Shown here one piece after another: positions 1 to 9,638 of a stretch of 64,000 bases of DNA (position 1 is the first letter of the stretch; each line of letters opens with the position of its first letter). Below the pieces are notes generated by a model. It saw nothing but the letters and a program-made list of their open reading frames with translations. It searched no databases and had not been told where the DNA came from. The stretch comes from an uncultured Faecalibacterium sp. (lineage in GTDB: Bacteria; Bacillota; Clostridia; Oscillospirales; Ruminococcaceae). Position numbers and translations under genes: made by a program. Location of the stretch: assembly GCA_937880095.1 (NCBI GenBank), contig CALFLK010000013.1, forward strand, positions 124,001 through 188,000. The letters run 5' to 3'.

Positions 1-825
1 TAAGCCCAGCTTCTGCTTCACTGCAACCACGCAGCCACCCTTGGCGGTACCGTCCAGCTTGGTCAGGATAACACCGGTAGCACCTGCTGCAGCAATAAAC
101 TCCTGTGCCTGACGAATGGCATTCTGACCAGTGATAGCATCCAGAACCAGCAAGGTTTCCACGCTGGCACTGGGAGCAGCCTTTTTCACGCTGCGGCTGA
201 TTTTGCCCAGCTCGTCCATCAGGTTCTTCTTATTGTGCAGACGACCTGCGGTATCGCAAATCACCAGATCATCACCCTTTGCGGCAGCAGACTGCACTGC
301 ATCGAAAATGACAGCTGCCGGGTCAGCACCATCTGCACCACGCACGATCGGCACACCGATACGGTCTGCCCAGATATCCAACTGCTCACCAGCTGCTGCG
401 CGGAAGGTATCGCCTGCTGCCAGCAGAACACGTTTGCCTTGCTCTTTATAATAGTTTGCCAGCTTGGCAATGGAAGTGGTTTTGCCTACGCCGTTCACGC
501 CGATGACCAAAATCACAGCGGGCTTGCCGGACAAATCCATCTCTGCATCACAGGTCAGCTGTTCTGCAACCAGTGCTTTCAGCTCTGCCAAAGCCTGCGG
601 ACCAGTGCGCAGATGATTCTTCTTCACCCGGTCACGCAGATCGTCCACCATCTGCATTGCCACATCGGCACCGGTATCTGCCAGAACCAGCTGTTCTTCC
701 AGATCATCATACAGATCATCATCAATTTCACTGCCCAGCAGCGTATTGGCGATATTGCCCCAGAAGCCTACACGGCTCTTGGACAAACCGTCCTTGATTT
801 TCTTTTTCTTACCGAAAAATCCCAT
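1..825 (-). CDS. ftsY: Signal recognition particle receptor FtsY (3' end cut by window)
   Basis: SRP-receptor GTPase that docks ribosome-nascent chain-SRP complexes at the membrane translocon. Translating the minus strand from ATG at 825 gives 275 residues before the window edge, ending in AVKQKLGL just ahead of the expected PIxFIGxGE segment, so roughly 25-35 C-terminal residues are missing. The NG core is clear: an N domain, Walker A GVNGVGKTT (about 109-117), DTAGR (191-195) and TKLDG (255-259). The acidic A domain of enterobacterial FtsY is absent; the protein starts directly MGFFGKKKK, as in Firmicutes. Its SD (AAAGGAG) overlaps the smc stop region, 18 nt downstream of smc, so the two are co-transcribed and possibly translationally coupled. 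It is the last visible gene of the plsX-rnc-smc-ftsY operon. Confidence 0.97.
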   Translation of the reverse strand, partial: MGFFGKKKKIKDGLSKSRVGFWGNIANTLLGSEIDDDLYDDLEEQLVLADTGADVAMQMVDDLRDRVKKNHLRTGPQALAELKALVAEQLTCDAEMDLSGKPAVILVIGVNGVGKTTSIAKLANYYKEQGKRVLLAAGDTFRAAAGEQLDIWADRIGVPIVRGADGADPAAVIFDAVQSAAAKGDDLVICDTAGRLHNKKNLMDELGKISRSVKKAAPSASVETLLVLDAITGQNAIRQAQEFIAAAGATGVILTKLDGTAKGGCVVAVKQKLGL

Positions 826-843
826 CTTTTATTCTCCTTTCGA

Positions 844-3800
844 TCAGGAAACCAGAGAAGCATCCACATTATCCAAATCCAGACGCAGCAGCTTGGACAC
901 GCCATCCTCCTGCATTGTTACACCGTACAACACATCTGCAGCTTCCATTGTACCGCGGCGATGTGTAATTACAATGAACTGGGTTTTATCCGAAATGCGG
1001 CGCAGATACTGCGCATAGCGTACCACGTTTGCGTCGTCCAGTGCAGCCTCGATTTCGTCCAGAATGCAGAACGGTGCAGGGTTCACAGCCAAAATGGCAA
1101 AGTAAATGCTGATTGCCACCAAAGACTGCTCACCACCGGATAGTGCGCTCAGGTTTTTAATGACCTTGCCCGGAGGTGCAACCTGAATATCGATACCGGC
1201 CTCCAGCACATCCGGTGCATCCTCCAACGACAGCGAAGCATGACCACCGCCGAACAGCTCTTTGAAAATGCGTCCGAAGTTTTCGTTAATGGTATGGAAG
1301 TTCTCGGTAAAGATACTGCGCATTTCTGCGGAAAGCTCGCTGATCATACGGGTCAGTTCTGCCTTGCTCTTTTCCACATCCTGCACCTGGGTGTTCAGGG
1401 TGTCGTACCGCTGACGCACTTCCTTATATTCTTCCACTGCGCCCACGTTTACATGCCCCAGATTTCGGATCTTGCTGCGCAGGTCTGCCACCTGTGCCCG
1501 CAGGACAGCCACGTTATCAAACGGAACGCACAGTTTTTCGGCTTCGGATACCGACAGCTGATATTCATCCCACAGCTTGCTGATGGTCTGGTTGTACTCG
1601 GCTTCTGCCACAGCTTTGCGTTCTGCGAGTCGTGCCATTTCCTGACTCATACGCTCACGCTCATCTGCGGTTTCCCGCGCACGCTGGTTTGCCTTGGTTT
1701 CCGCAGCATCTTTTTCCAGACGGGTCTGGGTTGCGGCACGAATTGCAGTTTCTTTTTCCCGAATCAATGTATCGGATTCGCTCTTTTCGGCACGAATATC
1801 TGCAATCTGCTGACGCAGATTCTGGTTTGCCTGACGCAGTGCGTTGATGCTCTTTTCCAAATCTGCCTTGCGATCCTTTGTTTCCGTATTCCGACCACGC
1901 AAGCCCTCAATGGCAGTGCGATGTGCTTCGATATCTTTTTCTTTTTCCAGCTTTTTCAGACGCTTTTCGCTCAACTCGTCTGCCATACGGCTGCGGGTCT
2001 GCAAAAAGCTGTCATCGCCTTCGCTGATGCTGTCCAGTTCAGCGCTCAGCTTTGTGATTTCTTCTGTCAGACGTGCTTCTTCTTCCGTCTGGCTGACGCT
2101 GGTCTGCTGATTTTCCGTAATCTGCTTTTCCAGCATTTCGATTTCGCCGGACAGAATTTCCACAGCGCCCTGCAACTGGCTCAAATGCAGTTTCAGCTGG
2201 GTTTCTTCTGTTTCAGCGCGCACAATGTCGTTACCCAGTGTGATAATTTCGCTCTCGGTAGCAACCAGCTCTGCCTTCAATGCATCGACCTGTGCTTTCC
2301 ACTGATCCGTATCGTCCTGTGCCTGCTGCTGTTTTTTCTGCAAGGCAGCAATCTTTGCTTTCAGCTCACCGATTTCATGCTTGCGGGTAAACAGTCCAGC
2401 CGAACGCGCCATACTACCACCGGTAAAGCTACCTCCGGCGTTGACCACCTGACCATCTACTGTGACAACCTTATTATGGTAGCCCAGCTGACGTGCTACA
2501 ACCGACGCTTCGTTGATGTCCTCTACCACAACGATACGACCCAACAAGTACTGAACGACTTTCTGGTAGCGCGCTTCGCAGCGAACCAAATCGCTTGCCA
2601 GCTGTGCCGTACCTGTCAAATTACCACGGAACGTACCGGGCTGAATGGTATCCAGCGGCAGGAATGTTGCGCGACCACCGTGGGTATCCCGCAGGAAAGC
2701 AATCGCAGCTTTTGCCGCAGATTCGCCTTCTACGACAACATTTTGCAGCGCAGCCCCCAGTGCGGTTTCGATTGCCATTTCGTAGCCTTCTTCTACCGAC
2801 AAAATACTGGATACTGGGCCTACAATCCCGCGCAGACGGTGCGCTTCTGCTGCACGCATCACGCTCTTAACCGACTGCTGGTAGCCGTCCATATTCTTTT
2901 CCAAATCCCGCAGCACCTGAATGCGCTGTTCGGCAGCATCCATTTCGCGGTCAATACGCTGTTCGGCTTCGTCTGCATCATCCAGACTCTTTTTGCGGGC
3001 TTCCAGCTTCATGCGCACACCACTGCGCACATTTTCCAGCTGGTCTTTTTCCGCTTTTATTTTTTTCAGATAAACAACGGTATCGTTGTAGTCCTCCTGC
3101 ATGGTCTGCAAGTCCGCCTGCTTTGTGTTGCGTTCTTCGCTTGCATGGGTCAGACGTTCCTGTGCAGCAACTGCGGCAGATTGCGCAGCAGCCGCTGCCA
3201 CACGACAGGCAGTCTGCTGATCGGTCATGCGTGCCAGCGTTGCAGTTACTGCGCCTCTGCGCTCACCGGATGCCAGATTCTCCTTTTGGATTTGTTCCAG
3301 CGTTTCCTCCGAGCGGGTAATCTCCGCATTCAATGCTTCGATTTCCTTTTCAATGGCATGGATTGCCGCTTCGTGACTGCTGATTTCAATATGCAGATTT
3401 TCGCGGTTTTCTTCACCGCGCGCGATTTCTTCTTCCAAATCATAAGCCGAGCGTGCGTTGTGGGCAATGTCGTTTTCCAACACTGCAATCCGGCTTGCGC
3501 TGCTGCCCATCTGCTCGGTGATGCTGCGGATATCCCCGTTCAGGCGCTCAATTTCCATTGTCAAACGCTGCGCCTGGGTGCGGATCTCCTCAGCCTCTGC
3601 TTCTGCGGCACGATTCGCCCCATCCAGGCGATCGTAATCTGCCGCAGCGGTTTCATATTTATGCTGCTGGTCACGAACGGTTTCCTTTGCACGGCGTACG
3701 CTGTCGACCCACAGAGTCACTTCCAAGCCTTTGCGCTGCTCGCTCAGTTCCAGGAACTTCTGTGCCTTGGCGCTTTCTTTTTCCAGCGGTTCCACACGGC

Positions 3801-4401
3801 TTTCCAGCTCGCCCAGAATATCCCGCAGGCGCTCCAGATTTTCCTCTGCCGAATGTAACCGCCGTTCCGCTTCGTTTCGGCGATAGCGGTACTTGGCAAT
3901 ACCAGAAGCTTCCTCAAAAATTTCACGGCGTTCGCTGCTCTTAGCACCCACGATTTCGGCAATGCGACCCTGACCGATGACAGAATAACCATCACGACCC
4001 AAGCCCGTATCTAAAAGCAGCTCGTATACGTCCTTCAAACGGCAGTGCTGTCCGTTGATGCTGTATTCACTGTCACCGCTGCGGTAATATTTGCGGGCAA
4101 TGGTCACGTCGTCTGCATCCACATCCAGCATACGGTCCTGATTATCCAGCGTCAGCTTCACGCTGGCAAAACCCATTGCGCCGCGCATCTGGGTACCGCC
4201 AAAGATGACGTCCTCCATTTTGCCGGCACCGCGCAGCTGCTTAGAGCTGGTTTCGCCCAAAACCCAGCGGATTGCATCGGAAATATTACTTTTACCGGAA
4301 CCGTTCGGACCCACAACGCCGGTGATGCCCTGACCCACGGTGATCTTGATTTTATCCGGAAAGCTCTTAAAGCCCTGGATTTCAAGTTCTTTCAGTACCA
4401 T
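844..4401 (-). CDS. smc: Chromosome segregation ATPase SMC
   Basis: Structural maintenance of chromosomes protein, the core of the bacterial condensin that organises and segregates the nucleoid with ScpA/ScpB. The 1185 residues match the usual length. The N-terminal head has Walker A GPNGSGKSN (31-39). Two long heptad-rich coiled coils (about 170-500 and 680-1000) flank a hinge (about 515-675) with the GGSFTGGS glycine motif. The C-terminal head has the ABC signature LSGGEQ (1087-1092) and Walker B CILDEIEAALDD (about 1112-1123). ATG at 4401 follows a GAGGAAG SD, 13 nt after the rnc stop. The rnc-smc-ftsY order is the standard Firmicute arrangement. Confidence 0.98.
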   Translation of the reverse strand: MVLKELEIQGFKSFPDKIKITVGQGITGVVGPNGSGKSNISDAIRWVLGETSSKQLRGAGKMEDVIFGGTQMRGAMGFASVKLTLDNQDRMLDVDADDVTIARKYYRSGDSEYSINGQHCRLKDVYELLLDTGLGRDGYSVIGQGRIAEIVGAKSSERREIFEEASGIAKYRYRRNEAERRLHSAEENLERLRDILGELESRVEPLEKESAKAQKFLELSEQRKGLEVTLWVDSVRRAKETVRDQQHKYETAAADYDRLDGANRAAEAEAEEIRTQAQRLTMEIERLNGDIRSITEQMGSSASRIAVLENDIAHNARSAYDLEEEIARGEENRENLHIEISSHEAAIHAIEKEIEALNAEITRSEETLEQIQKENLASGERRGAVTATLARMTDQQTACRVAAAAAQSAAVAAQERLTHASEERNTKQADLQTMQEDYNDTVVYLKKIKAEKDQLENVRSGVRMKLEARKKSLDDADEAEQRIDREMDAAEQRIQVLRDLEKNMDGYQQSVKSVMRAAEAHRLRGIVGPVSSILSVEEGYEMAIETALGAALQNVVVEGESAAKAAIAFLRDTHGGRATFLPLDTIQPGTFRGNLTGTAQLASDLVRCEARYQKVVQYLLGRIVVVEDINEASVVARQLGYHNKVVTVDGQVVNAGGSFTGGSMARSAGLFTRKHEIGELKAKIAALQKKQQQAQDDTDQWKAQVDALKAELVATESEIITLGNDIVRAETEETQLKLHLSQLQGAVEILSGEIEMLEKQITENQQTSVSQTEEEARLTEEITKLSAELDSISEGDDSFLQTRSRMADELSEKRLKKLEKEKDIEAHRTAIEGLRGRNTETKDRKADLEKSINALRQANQNLRQQIADIRAEKSESDTLIREKETAIRAATQTRLEKDAAETKANQRARETADERERMSQEMARLAERKAVAEAEYNQTISKLWDEYQLSVSEAEKLCVPFDNVAVLRAQVADLRSKIRNLGHVNVGAVEEYKEVRQRYDTLNTQVQDVEKSKAELTRMISELSAEMRSIFTENFHTINENFGRIFKELFGGGHASLSLEDAPDVLEAGIDIQVAPPGKVIKNLSALSGGEQSLVAISIYFAILAVNPAPFCILDEIEAALDDANVVRYAQYLRRISDKTQFIVITHRRGTMEAADVLYGVTMQEDGVSKLLRLDLDNVDASLVS

Positions 4402-4414
4402 AACTTCCTCTTTA

Positions 4415-5086
4415 TTATGCTTCCTGCACCAGCCCCATCAGCTTCAATGCTTCGCGTGCTGCGTGCTGTTCTGCTGCTTTCTTGCTGCGACCCTCACCGG
4501 TTGCCACACGGTTCGAATTCAGGTAAACGCCAACCACAAAACGCTTGTCGTGGTCGGGACCGGTTTCGCCCTCCAGCACATAACGCAGCTTTTCTTCCGG
4601 GTTTGCCTGTACCACTTCCTGCAGGCGGGTCTTATAATCGTCCTCAGCGTGCTTGCCCTCGGTAAGGAATCCCAGAATAAAGTTCTTTGCCACTTCCATA
4701 CCGCCGTCCAGATACAGGGCAGCGATCAGTGCTTCAAACGCATCCGATACCACGCTGGGGCGGGTACGACCGCCACAACGCTCTTCGCCTTTGCCCAGAC
4801 GCAGATAATCGCCCAGATGGATTTCCTGCGCAAACTGGAACAGCGCATCCTCGCTGACCAGACTTGCACGGGTGCGGGTCAAATCGCCTTCCGGGCGGTC
4901 AAATGCATGGAACAGGTAATCCGCACTTACCAGTTCCAGCACACTGTCGCCCAAAAACTCCAGTCGCTCATTGTGCTTGACCGGGGTACGGCTTTCGTTG
5001 GCGTAGCTGGTGTGGGTCAGCGCCGTCAGCAGAAGTTCAGGATTTTTGAATTGATATCCAACGATCTTTTCCAAAGGATGGCTCAT
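4415..5086 (-). CDS. rnc: Ribonuclease III
   Basis: Double-strand-specific endoribonuclease for rRNA precursors, SRP RNA and mRNA. It has 223 residues. The catalytic domain carries the signature NERLEFLGDS (39-48, with E40, E43, D47) and the second metal-binding pair D115/E118 in SDAFEAL. A C-terminal dsRNA-binding domain (about 152-220) ends in the KKAAEQHAAREAL helix. The reading frame stays open upstream to 5248, but ATG 5086 is chosen because it has an AGAGGAG SD and begins the conserved protein. The gene lies 25 nt after plsX and 13 nt before smc. In Bacillus, fabD, fabG and acpP lie between plsX and rnc; here they are absent. Confidence 0.97.
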   Translation of the reverse strand: MSHPLEKIVGYQFKNPELLLTALTHTSYANESRTPVKHNERLEFLGDSVLELVSADYLFHAFDRPEGDLTRTRASLVSEDALFQFAQEIHLGDYLRLGKGEERCGGRTRPSVVSDAFEALIAALYLDGGMEVAKNFILGFLTEGKHAEDDYKTRLQEVVQANPEEKLRYVLEGETGPDHDKRFVVGVYLNSNRVATGEGRSKKAAEQHAAREALKLMGLVQEA

Positions 5087-5111
5087 GTTTCGCTCCTCTT
5101 TTTCCTTATTC

Positions 5112-6146
5112 TCAGCGGTCTGCTTCGTTTTCATGGATCTGCTTCTGGCTGGTCTGCATTTCATCCAACGCCGCCTGCATGGTACCGCACAAATCATTTT
5201 CCACACAGGTCTTTGCCTGACGGATGGCATTCTTGATTGCCTTTGCACTAGAAGAGCCGTGTGCTTTAATCACCGGACATTTTGCACCCAGCAGCGGTGC
5301 GCCGCCAACTTCTTCCGAGTCCATCTTCTTTTTCAGGCTCATCAGATCTTTTTTCAGCAGCAGTGCGGCTACCAGACCGCCGGGGGTGCGCTTGAACGCA
5401 TCCTTCAGCATACTGATGATCATTTTTCCCATGCCTTCGCTCAGCTTCAGGATCACGTTGCCGGTAAAGCCATCACAAACTACAACGTCTGCCTTGCCCA
5501 TCGGCACATCACGGGGTTCGATATTGCCCATAAAGTGAATACCGGGGGTCTGGCGCAGCTGCTTGTTGGTTTCCTGATACAAAGCAGGACCCTTGGAGTC
5601 TTCTGCGCCGTTGTTTGCCAGACCAACGATGGGGTCAGCAATGCCCTGTACCTTCTTCATATAGCAGGTACCCATGACGCCAAACGCCGTCAGCATTTCG
5701 GGGCGGCACTCTGCATTCGCACCGCAGTCCACCAACAGATAATTCTTGTCACGGCTAGGCACAAGGCTTGCCAGCGCAGGGCGCTTGATGCCTTTCAGTG
5801 TACGCAGAATCAAGCTTGCACCAACGTGCAAAGCGCCCGTGCTGCCTGCGGAAACGAATGCATCGCCCTCGCCGTTTTTCAGCATATTCATGCCGACGAC
5901 CATGGGAGAATCCTTTTTGCGGCGGATTGCCCGCGCAGGCTCATCGTGCATATCAATGTTTTCGCTGCAATGTACCAGCGTGATACCTTCCAGCGAAATA
6001 TTTTTTTCCTGTGCCAGCGCACGCAGGGTGGGTTCATCGCCCAGACCTACGATTTCCACGCCATATTCTTTCACAGCCTGTGCTGCGCCTTCCAGCGGGG
6101 CGAGCGGAGCATTGTCGCCGCCCATCATATCCAACAGAATTTTCAT
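5112..6146 (-). CDS. plsX: Phosphate acyltransferase PlsX
   Basis: Converts acyl-ACP to acyl-phosphate, the donor for PlsY in phosphatidic acid synthesis; a peripheral membrane enzyme. It has 344 residues, as usual. The N terminus MKILLDMMGGDNAP is the PlsX signature, and the glycine-rich core includes VSAGSTGAL and the DGFTGNVILK segment near residues 210-220. The SD is GGGAG at normal spacing. It lies 25 nt downstream of trmFO and directly upstream of rnc. The last 25 residues are polar and poorly conserved. The family is not in doubt. Confidence 0.97.
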   Translation of the reverse strand: MKILLDMMGGDNAPLAPLEGAAQAVKEYGVEIVGLGDEPTLRALAQEKNISLEGITLVHCSENIDMHDEPARAIRRKKDSPMVVGMNMLKNGEGDAFVSAGSTGALHVGASLILRTLKGIKRPALASLVPSRDKNYLLVDCGANAECRPEMLTAFGVMGTCYMKKVQGIADPIVGLANNGAEDSKGPALYQETNKQLRQTPGIHFMGNIEPRDVPMGKADVVVCDGFTGNVILKLSEGMGKMIISMLKDAFKRTPGGLVAALLLKKDLMSLKKKMDSEEVGGAPLLGAKCPVIKAHGSSSAKAIKNAIRQAKTCVENDLCGTMQAALDEMQTSQKQIHENEADR

Positions 6147-6171
6147 TTTGCTTTACTCCCTTCCGGTGGGA

Positions 6172-7515
6172 TCAGCCGTTTTTGCGAGCCTTCTCCCAGG
6201 TTTCAAAACTGGCTACAGCGCGGTTGGCCACAGCCATATAACGCTCACGCTTATCACGGGGGCGGTTTTCCAGCGGGGGCAGGATACCCATATTGGCGCC
6301 CATAGGCTGGAAGTCCTTGTTGGGGCTTGTGATATAACGTACCAGTGCGCCGCACATGGTATCATTCGGGGGTGCAGTCCAAGCCTTGCCAGTCAGCTTG
6401 GCGTACAAGCTGCGTGCTGCCAGCAGACCGCAGGCTGCACTCTCCATGTAACCCTCAAAACCGGTAATCTGTCCGGCGAAGAACACATTGGGGTGCTCCC
6501 GCAGATTCAGGCTGTCCATCAGCACCTGCGGGCTGTTCAAAAACGTATTGCGGTGCATGACACCGTAACGCACGAACTCCGCATTTTCCAAACCGGGAAT
6601 CATAGAGAACACACGCTTCTGCTCGCCGAATTTCAGATTGGTCTGGAAACCGACAATGTTGTACAGAGTGCGCTCCTGATTTTCGGCACGCAGCTGCACG
6701 TTTGCCCAGGGGCGATGTCCGGTATTGGGGTCTTTCAAACCAACCGGGCGCAGCGGACCATAGCGCATGGTATCTGCACCACGACCTGCCATGACCTCAA
6801 TGGGCATACAGCCTTCGTATACGGTCAGACCGCCGTCCTTTTTGCTTGCATCCGGCTGGTCGAAATCGTGCAGAGGTGCACGCTCAGCATTGACCAGCTC
6901 TGTATGGAAGGCTTCATACTCTGCCTTGTTGAAGGGGCAGTTCAGATAGTCAGCCTCGCCGCGGTCATAGCGGGATGCAGCAAACACCTTGTCATAGTTC
7001 AGGCTTTCTGCCGTAACGATGGGTGCTACTGCATCATAGAAGTTCAGGCGTGCATCGCCGGTCAGATTTGCAATCGCATCTGCCAGCTTGCCGTCGGTCA
7101 AAGGTCCGGTTGCCACCAGAATAGGTGCATCCTCCGGGATGGATTCCACCGGCTCACGAATGACCGTGATGTTCGGTTCTGCCTCTACCATACGGGTCAC
7201 TTCTGCGCTGAACAAATCGCGGTCAACCGCCAGCGCACCGCCAGCCGCCACACGCGCGGTTTCTGCTGCTTCCAGCAAACGGCTGCCCATCAAGCGCATT
7301 TCTGCTTTCAGCAGACCGGATGCAGAGTCCAAGCGCTCTGCCTTCAGGCTGTTGGAGCAAATCAGCTCCGCAAAGCCCTCTGCGGTATGTGCGCAGGAAA
7401 AACGCACAGGCTTTTGCTCATACAGGGTTACCTGTACCCCCTGAGACGCCAGCCACAAAGCAGCTTCGCTGCCTGCCAGACCTGCGCCCAGGACTGTTAC
7501 TTTATATTCACTCAT
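6172..7515 (-). CDS. trmFO: tRNA (m5U54) methyltransferase, folate/FAD-dependent, TrmFO
   Basis: Methylates U54 in the T-loop of tRNA using methylenetetrahydrofolate and FADH2; the Gram-positive counterpart of TrmA. It has 447 residues. The N-terminal Rossmann FAD motif VLGAGLAGSEAA (8-19) is followed by the GidA-like core and the C-terminal conserved QITGFEGYMES segment. Its ATG overlaps the topA stop (ATGA, 7512-7515), so translation is probably coupled to topA. topA-trmFO is a common Firmicute pair. It resembles MnmG (GidA) but is shorter, and the GFEGYMESAACG region is TrmFO-type. Confidence 0.96.
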   Translation of the reverse strand: MSEYKVTVLGAGLAGSEAALWLASQGVQVTLYEQKPVRFSCAHTAEGFAELICSNSLKAERLDSASGLLKAEMRLMGSRLLEAAETARVAAGGALAVDRDLFSAEVTRMVEAEPNITVIREPVESIPEDAPILVATGPLTDGKLADAIANLTGDARLNFYDAVAPIVTAESLNYDKVFAASRYDRGEADYLNCPFNKAEYEAFHTELVNAERAPLHDFDQPDASKKDGGLTVYEGCMPIEVMAGRGADTMRYGPLRPVGLKDPNTGHRPWANVQLRAENQERTLYNIVGFQTNLKFGEQKRVFSMIPGLENAEFVRYGVMHRNTFLNSPQVLMDSLNLREHPNVFFAGQITGFEGYMESAACGLLAARSLYAKLTGKAWTAPPNDTMCGALVRYITSPNKDFQPMGANMGILPPLENRPRDKRERYMAVANRAVASFETWEKARKNG

Positions 7516-9602
7516 TGATTGTTTCCGCCTTTCGGTACGGGCATTTCAAAGCCGCAGCCTTCCTTTGCGCAGTACAGCTTCTGTCCTTTGCGGAACAGGG
7601 TTGCGCCGCATTTTTCGCACTTGGTGGGCACGGGCTCATCCCATGTCATAAATTCACATTTGGGGTAATTTTCGCAGCCGTAATAGATGCGTCCCTTTGC
7701 GCTCTTACGCTGCAGCATTCTTCCGCCGCAACGCGGGCACAAACCGCCGGTATCCTTGACCAGACGCTTTGCATTGCGGCAATCCGGGAAACCGGAGCAA
7801 GCCAGGAACTTACCGTAGCGACCGGTCTTAATCACCATCGGACGACCACACAGCTCACAGATTTCTCCGCTGGGCTCATCCGGCACTTTGATTTTCTTGC
7901 CTTCCATGGCTTTTTCTGCAGCCTGCAGGCTGTCATCGAATTTCTTGTAGAACTCGTCTACGACTTCGCGCCAGTTCTCGCTGCCGTTTTCCACCTTATC
8001 CAGTTTTTTCTCCATCTCAGCAGAGAAATCCACGTCCACAATATTGGGGAACTGCTCCAGCATCAGGCTGTCTACCGTACGGCCCAGCAGAGTCGGCTTG
8101 AGCTTCTTTGCCTCACGCTCCACATAGCCGCGGTCGATGATGGTGGTAATGATGGGTGCATAGGTAGAAGGGCGACCAATGCCGTTTTCTTCCAGCGCAC
8201 GAATCAGGCTTGCTTCGGTGTAGCGTGCCGGCGGCTGGGTAAACTTCTGCTCGCTCATCAGTTTTTCCAGCTTCAGCTCCTGACCTTCGGTCAAGGGCGG
8301 CAGTGCAGTTTCCTTCTTTTCCTTATCGTCGGCAGCTTCCTCGTACAGAACGGTAAAGCCGTCAAATGTCACGGTAAATCCGCTTGCACGGAAACGGTAA
8401 TTTCCTGCCGTGACGGTTACGCCAACCGTATCCATCTGGCAGTCTGCCATCTGGCTCGCCATAAAGCGGCTCCAAATCATACGATACAGCTTTGCGGTAT
8501 CGCCGCTAATGCTCTTGTCTACCTCGTCAGGGGTCAGGCTGGGTACAGAAGGACGAATTGCTTCATGGGCATCCTGTGCATTGGCTGCGCCACGGGTTTT
8601 CCAAGTGCGCTTATAGTTGCACACATAGGCATCGCCGTAAGCACCGGTGATATATTCCTTCGCAGCTGCCACAGCTTCGTCCGAAACACGCAGACTGTCG
8701 GTACGCATATAGGTAATCAAACCTGTCGTGCCGTGTCCCGCAATTTCCACGCCTTCGTACAGGGTCTGTGCTGCACGCATGGTGCGGGTTGCGGTAAAGC
8801 CCAGACGTCGGCTGGCTTCCTGCTGCAGAGTACTGGTGATAAACGGCGGAGTAGGTGCCTTGGAACGCTTGCCCTTTTTCAGCTCGGATACCACATAGTG
8901 TGCACCCTGCAAGCCCGCTTCGATTTCCCGTGCTTCGGCTTCGTTCTTCGGCTGCAGCTTAGTACCGTTCACATCGCTGTGCAGGCGTGCGGTATATTTG
9001 CTGCGTCCCGCAGACAATGCGGCATCCACGTTCCAATATTCTTCCGGCACAAAGGCTTCGATTTCCTTTTCCCGGTCATCAATCAAACGAACGGCTACGC
9101 TCTGCACACGTCCGGCAGATAGGCCACGGCGAATCTTGCGCCACAAAAACGGGCTGAGCTTGTAACCGACCAAACGGTCCAGCACACGGCGTGCCTGCTG
9201 TGCATCCACCAAATCCTGATAGATAGCACGGGGATGGGACATACCTTCCTTGACACCCTTCTTGGTGATTTCATCAAAGGTCACACGGTTGCTTTCGGTG
9301 GGGTCCAGACCCAGCACATTTGCCAGATGCCAGCTGATGGCTTCTCCCTCGCGGTCCGGGTCAGTTGCGAGCAGTACGCCGTCGGATTTTTTTGCCGCAG
9401 CTTTCAGCTCTTTGATCAGCTTCTGTTTGCCTTTGATATTGATATACTGGGGCTCATAATTATTTTCCACATCAATGCCCAGCTTGGATGCCGGCAAATC
9501 CCGGATATGGCCCATGCTGGCGGTGACGTTATAATCTTTACCCAGATATTTTCCGATAGTTTTTGCCTTTGCAGGCGACTCTACAATCACTAATTTTGCC
9601 AT
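7512..9602 (-). CDS. topA: DNA topoisomerase I
   Basis: Type IA topoisomerase that relaxes negative supercoils. It has 696 residues. The toprim domain (1-115) contains E9 in VIVESPAKA and the DPDREGEA acidic triad (81-88). The active-site tyrosine is Y298 in LITYMRTDS. Three C-terminal C4 zinc ribbons (about 575-690) are visible as CxxC...CxxxxxC pairs: CELCG/CSGFPDC, CPRCG/CENYPKC and CEKCG/CAKEGC. It starts at ATG 9602, 36 nt after dprA, and its stop overlaps trmFO by 4 nt. The dprA-topA-trmFO order is typical of Firmicutes. Confidence 0.98.
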   Translation of the reverse strand: MAKLVIVESPAKAKTIGKYLGKDYNVTASMGHIRDLPASKLGIDVENNYEPQYINIKGKQKLIKELKAAAKKSDGVLLATDPDREGEAISWHLANVLGLDPTESNRVTFDEITKKGVKEGMSHPRAIYQDLVDAQQARRVLDRLVGYKLSPFLWRKIRRGLSAGRVQSVAVRLIDDREKEIEAFVPEEYWNVDAALSAGRSKYTARLHSDVNGTKLQPKNEAEAREIEAGLQGAHYVVSELKKGKRSKAPTPPFITSTLQQEASRRLGFTATRTMRAAQTLYEGVEIAGHGTTGLITYMRTDSLRVSDEAVAAAKEYITGAYGDAYVCNYKRTWKTRGAANAQDAHEAIRPSVPSLTPDEVDKSISGDTAKLYRMIWSRFMASQMADCQMDTVGVTVTAGNYRFRASGFTVTFDGFTVLYEEAADDKEKKETALPPLTEGQELKLEKLMSEQKFTQPPARYTEASLIRALEENGIGRPSTYAPIITTIIDRGYVEREAKKLKPTLLGRTVDSLMLEQFPNIVDVDFSAEMEKKLDKVENGSENWREVVDEFYKKFDDSLQAAEKAMEGKKIKVPDEPSGEICELCGRPMVIKTGRYGKFLACSGFPDCRNAKRLVKDTGGLCPRCGGRMLQRKSAKGRIYYGCENYPKCEFMTWDEPVPTKCEKCGATLFRKGQKLYCAKEGCGFEMPVPKGGNNQ

Positions 9603-9638
9603 TTACCTTGTTCCTCTCTTTCCCATTGCGGTTCGAGG

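Noticed and set aside
1240..3858. 872-residue open frame antisense to smc
   Set aside because: Cysteine/phenylalanine-rich mirror of SMC coiled-coil codons; no SD, no domain signature, and smc is certain on the other strand.
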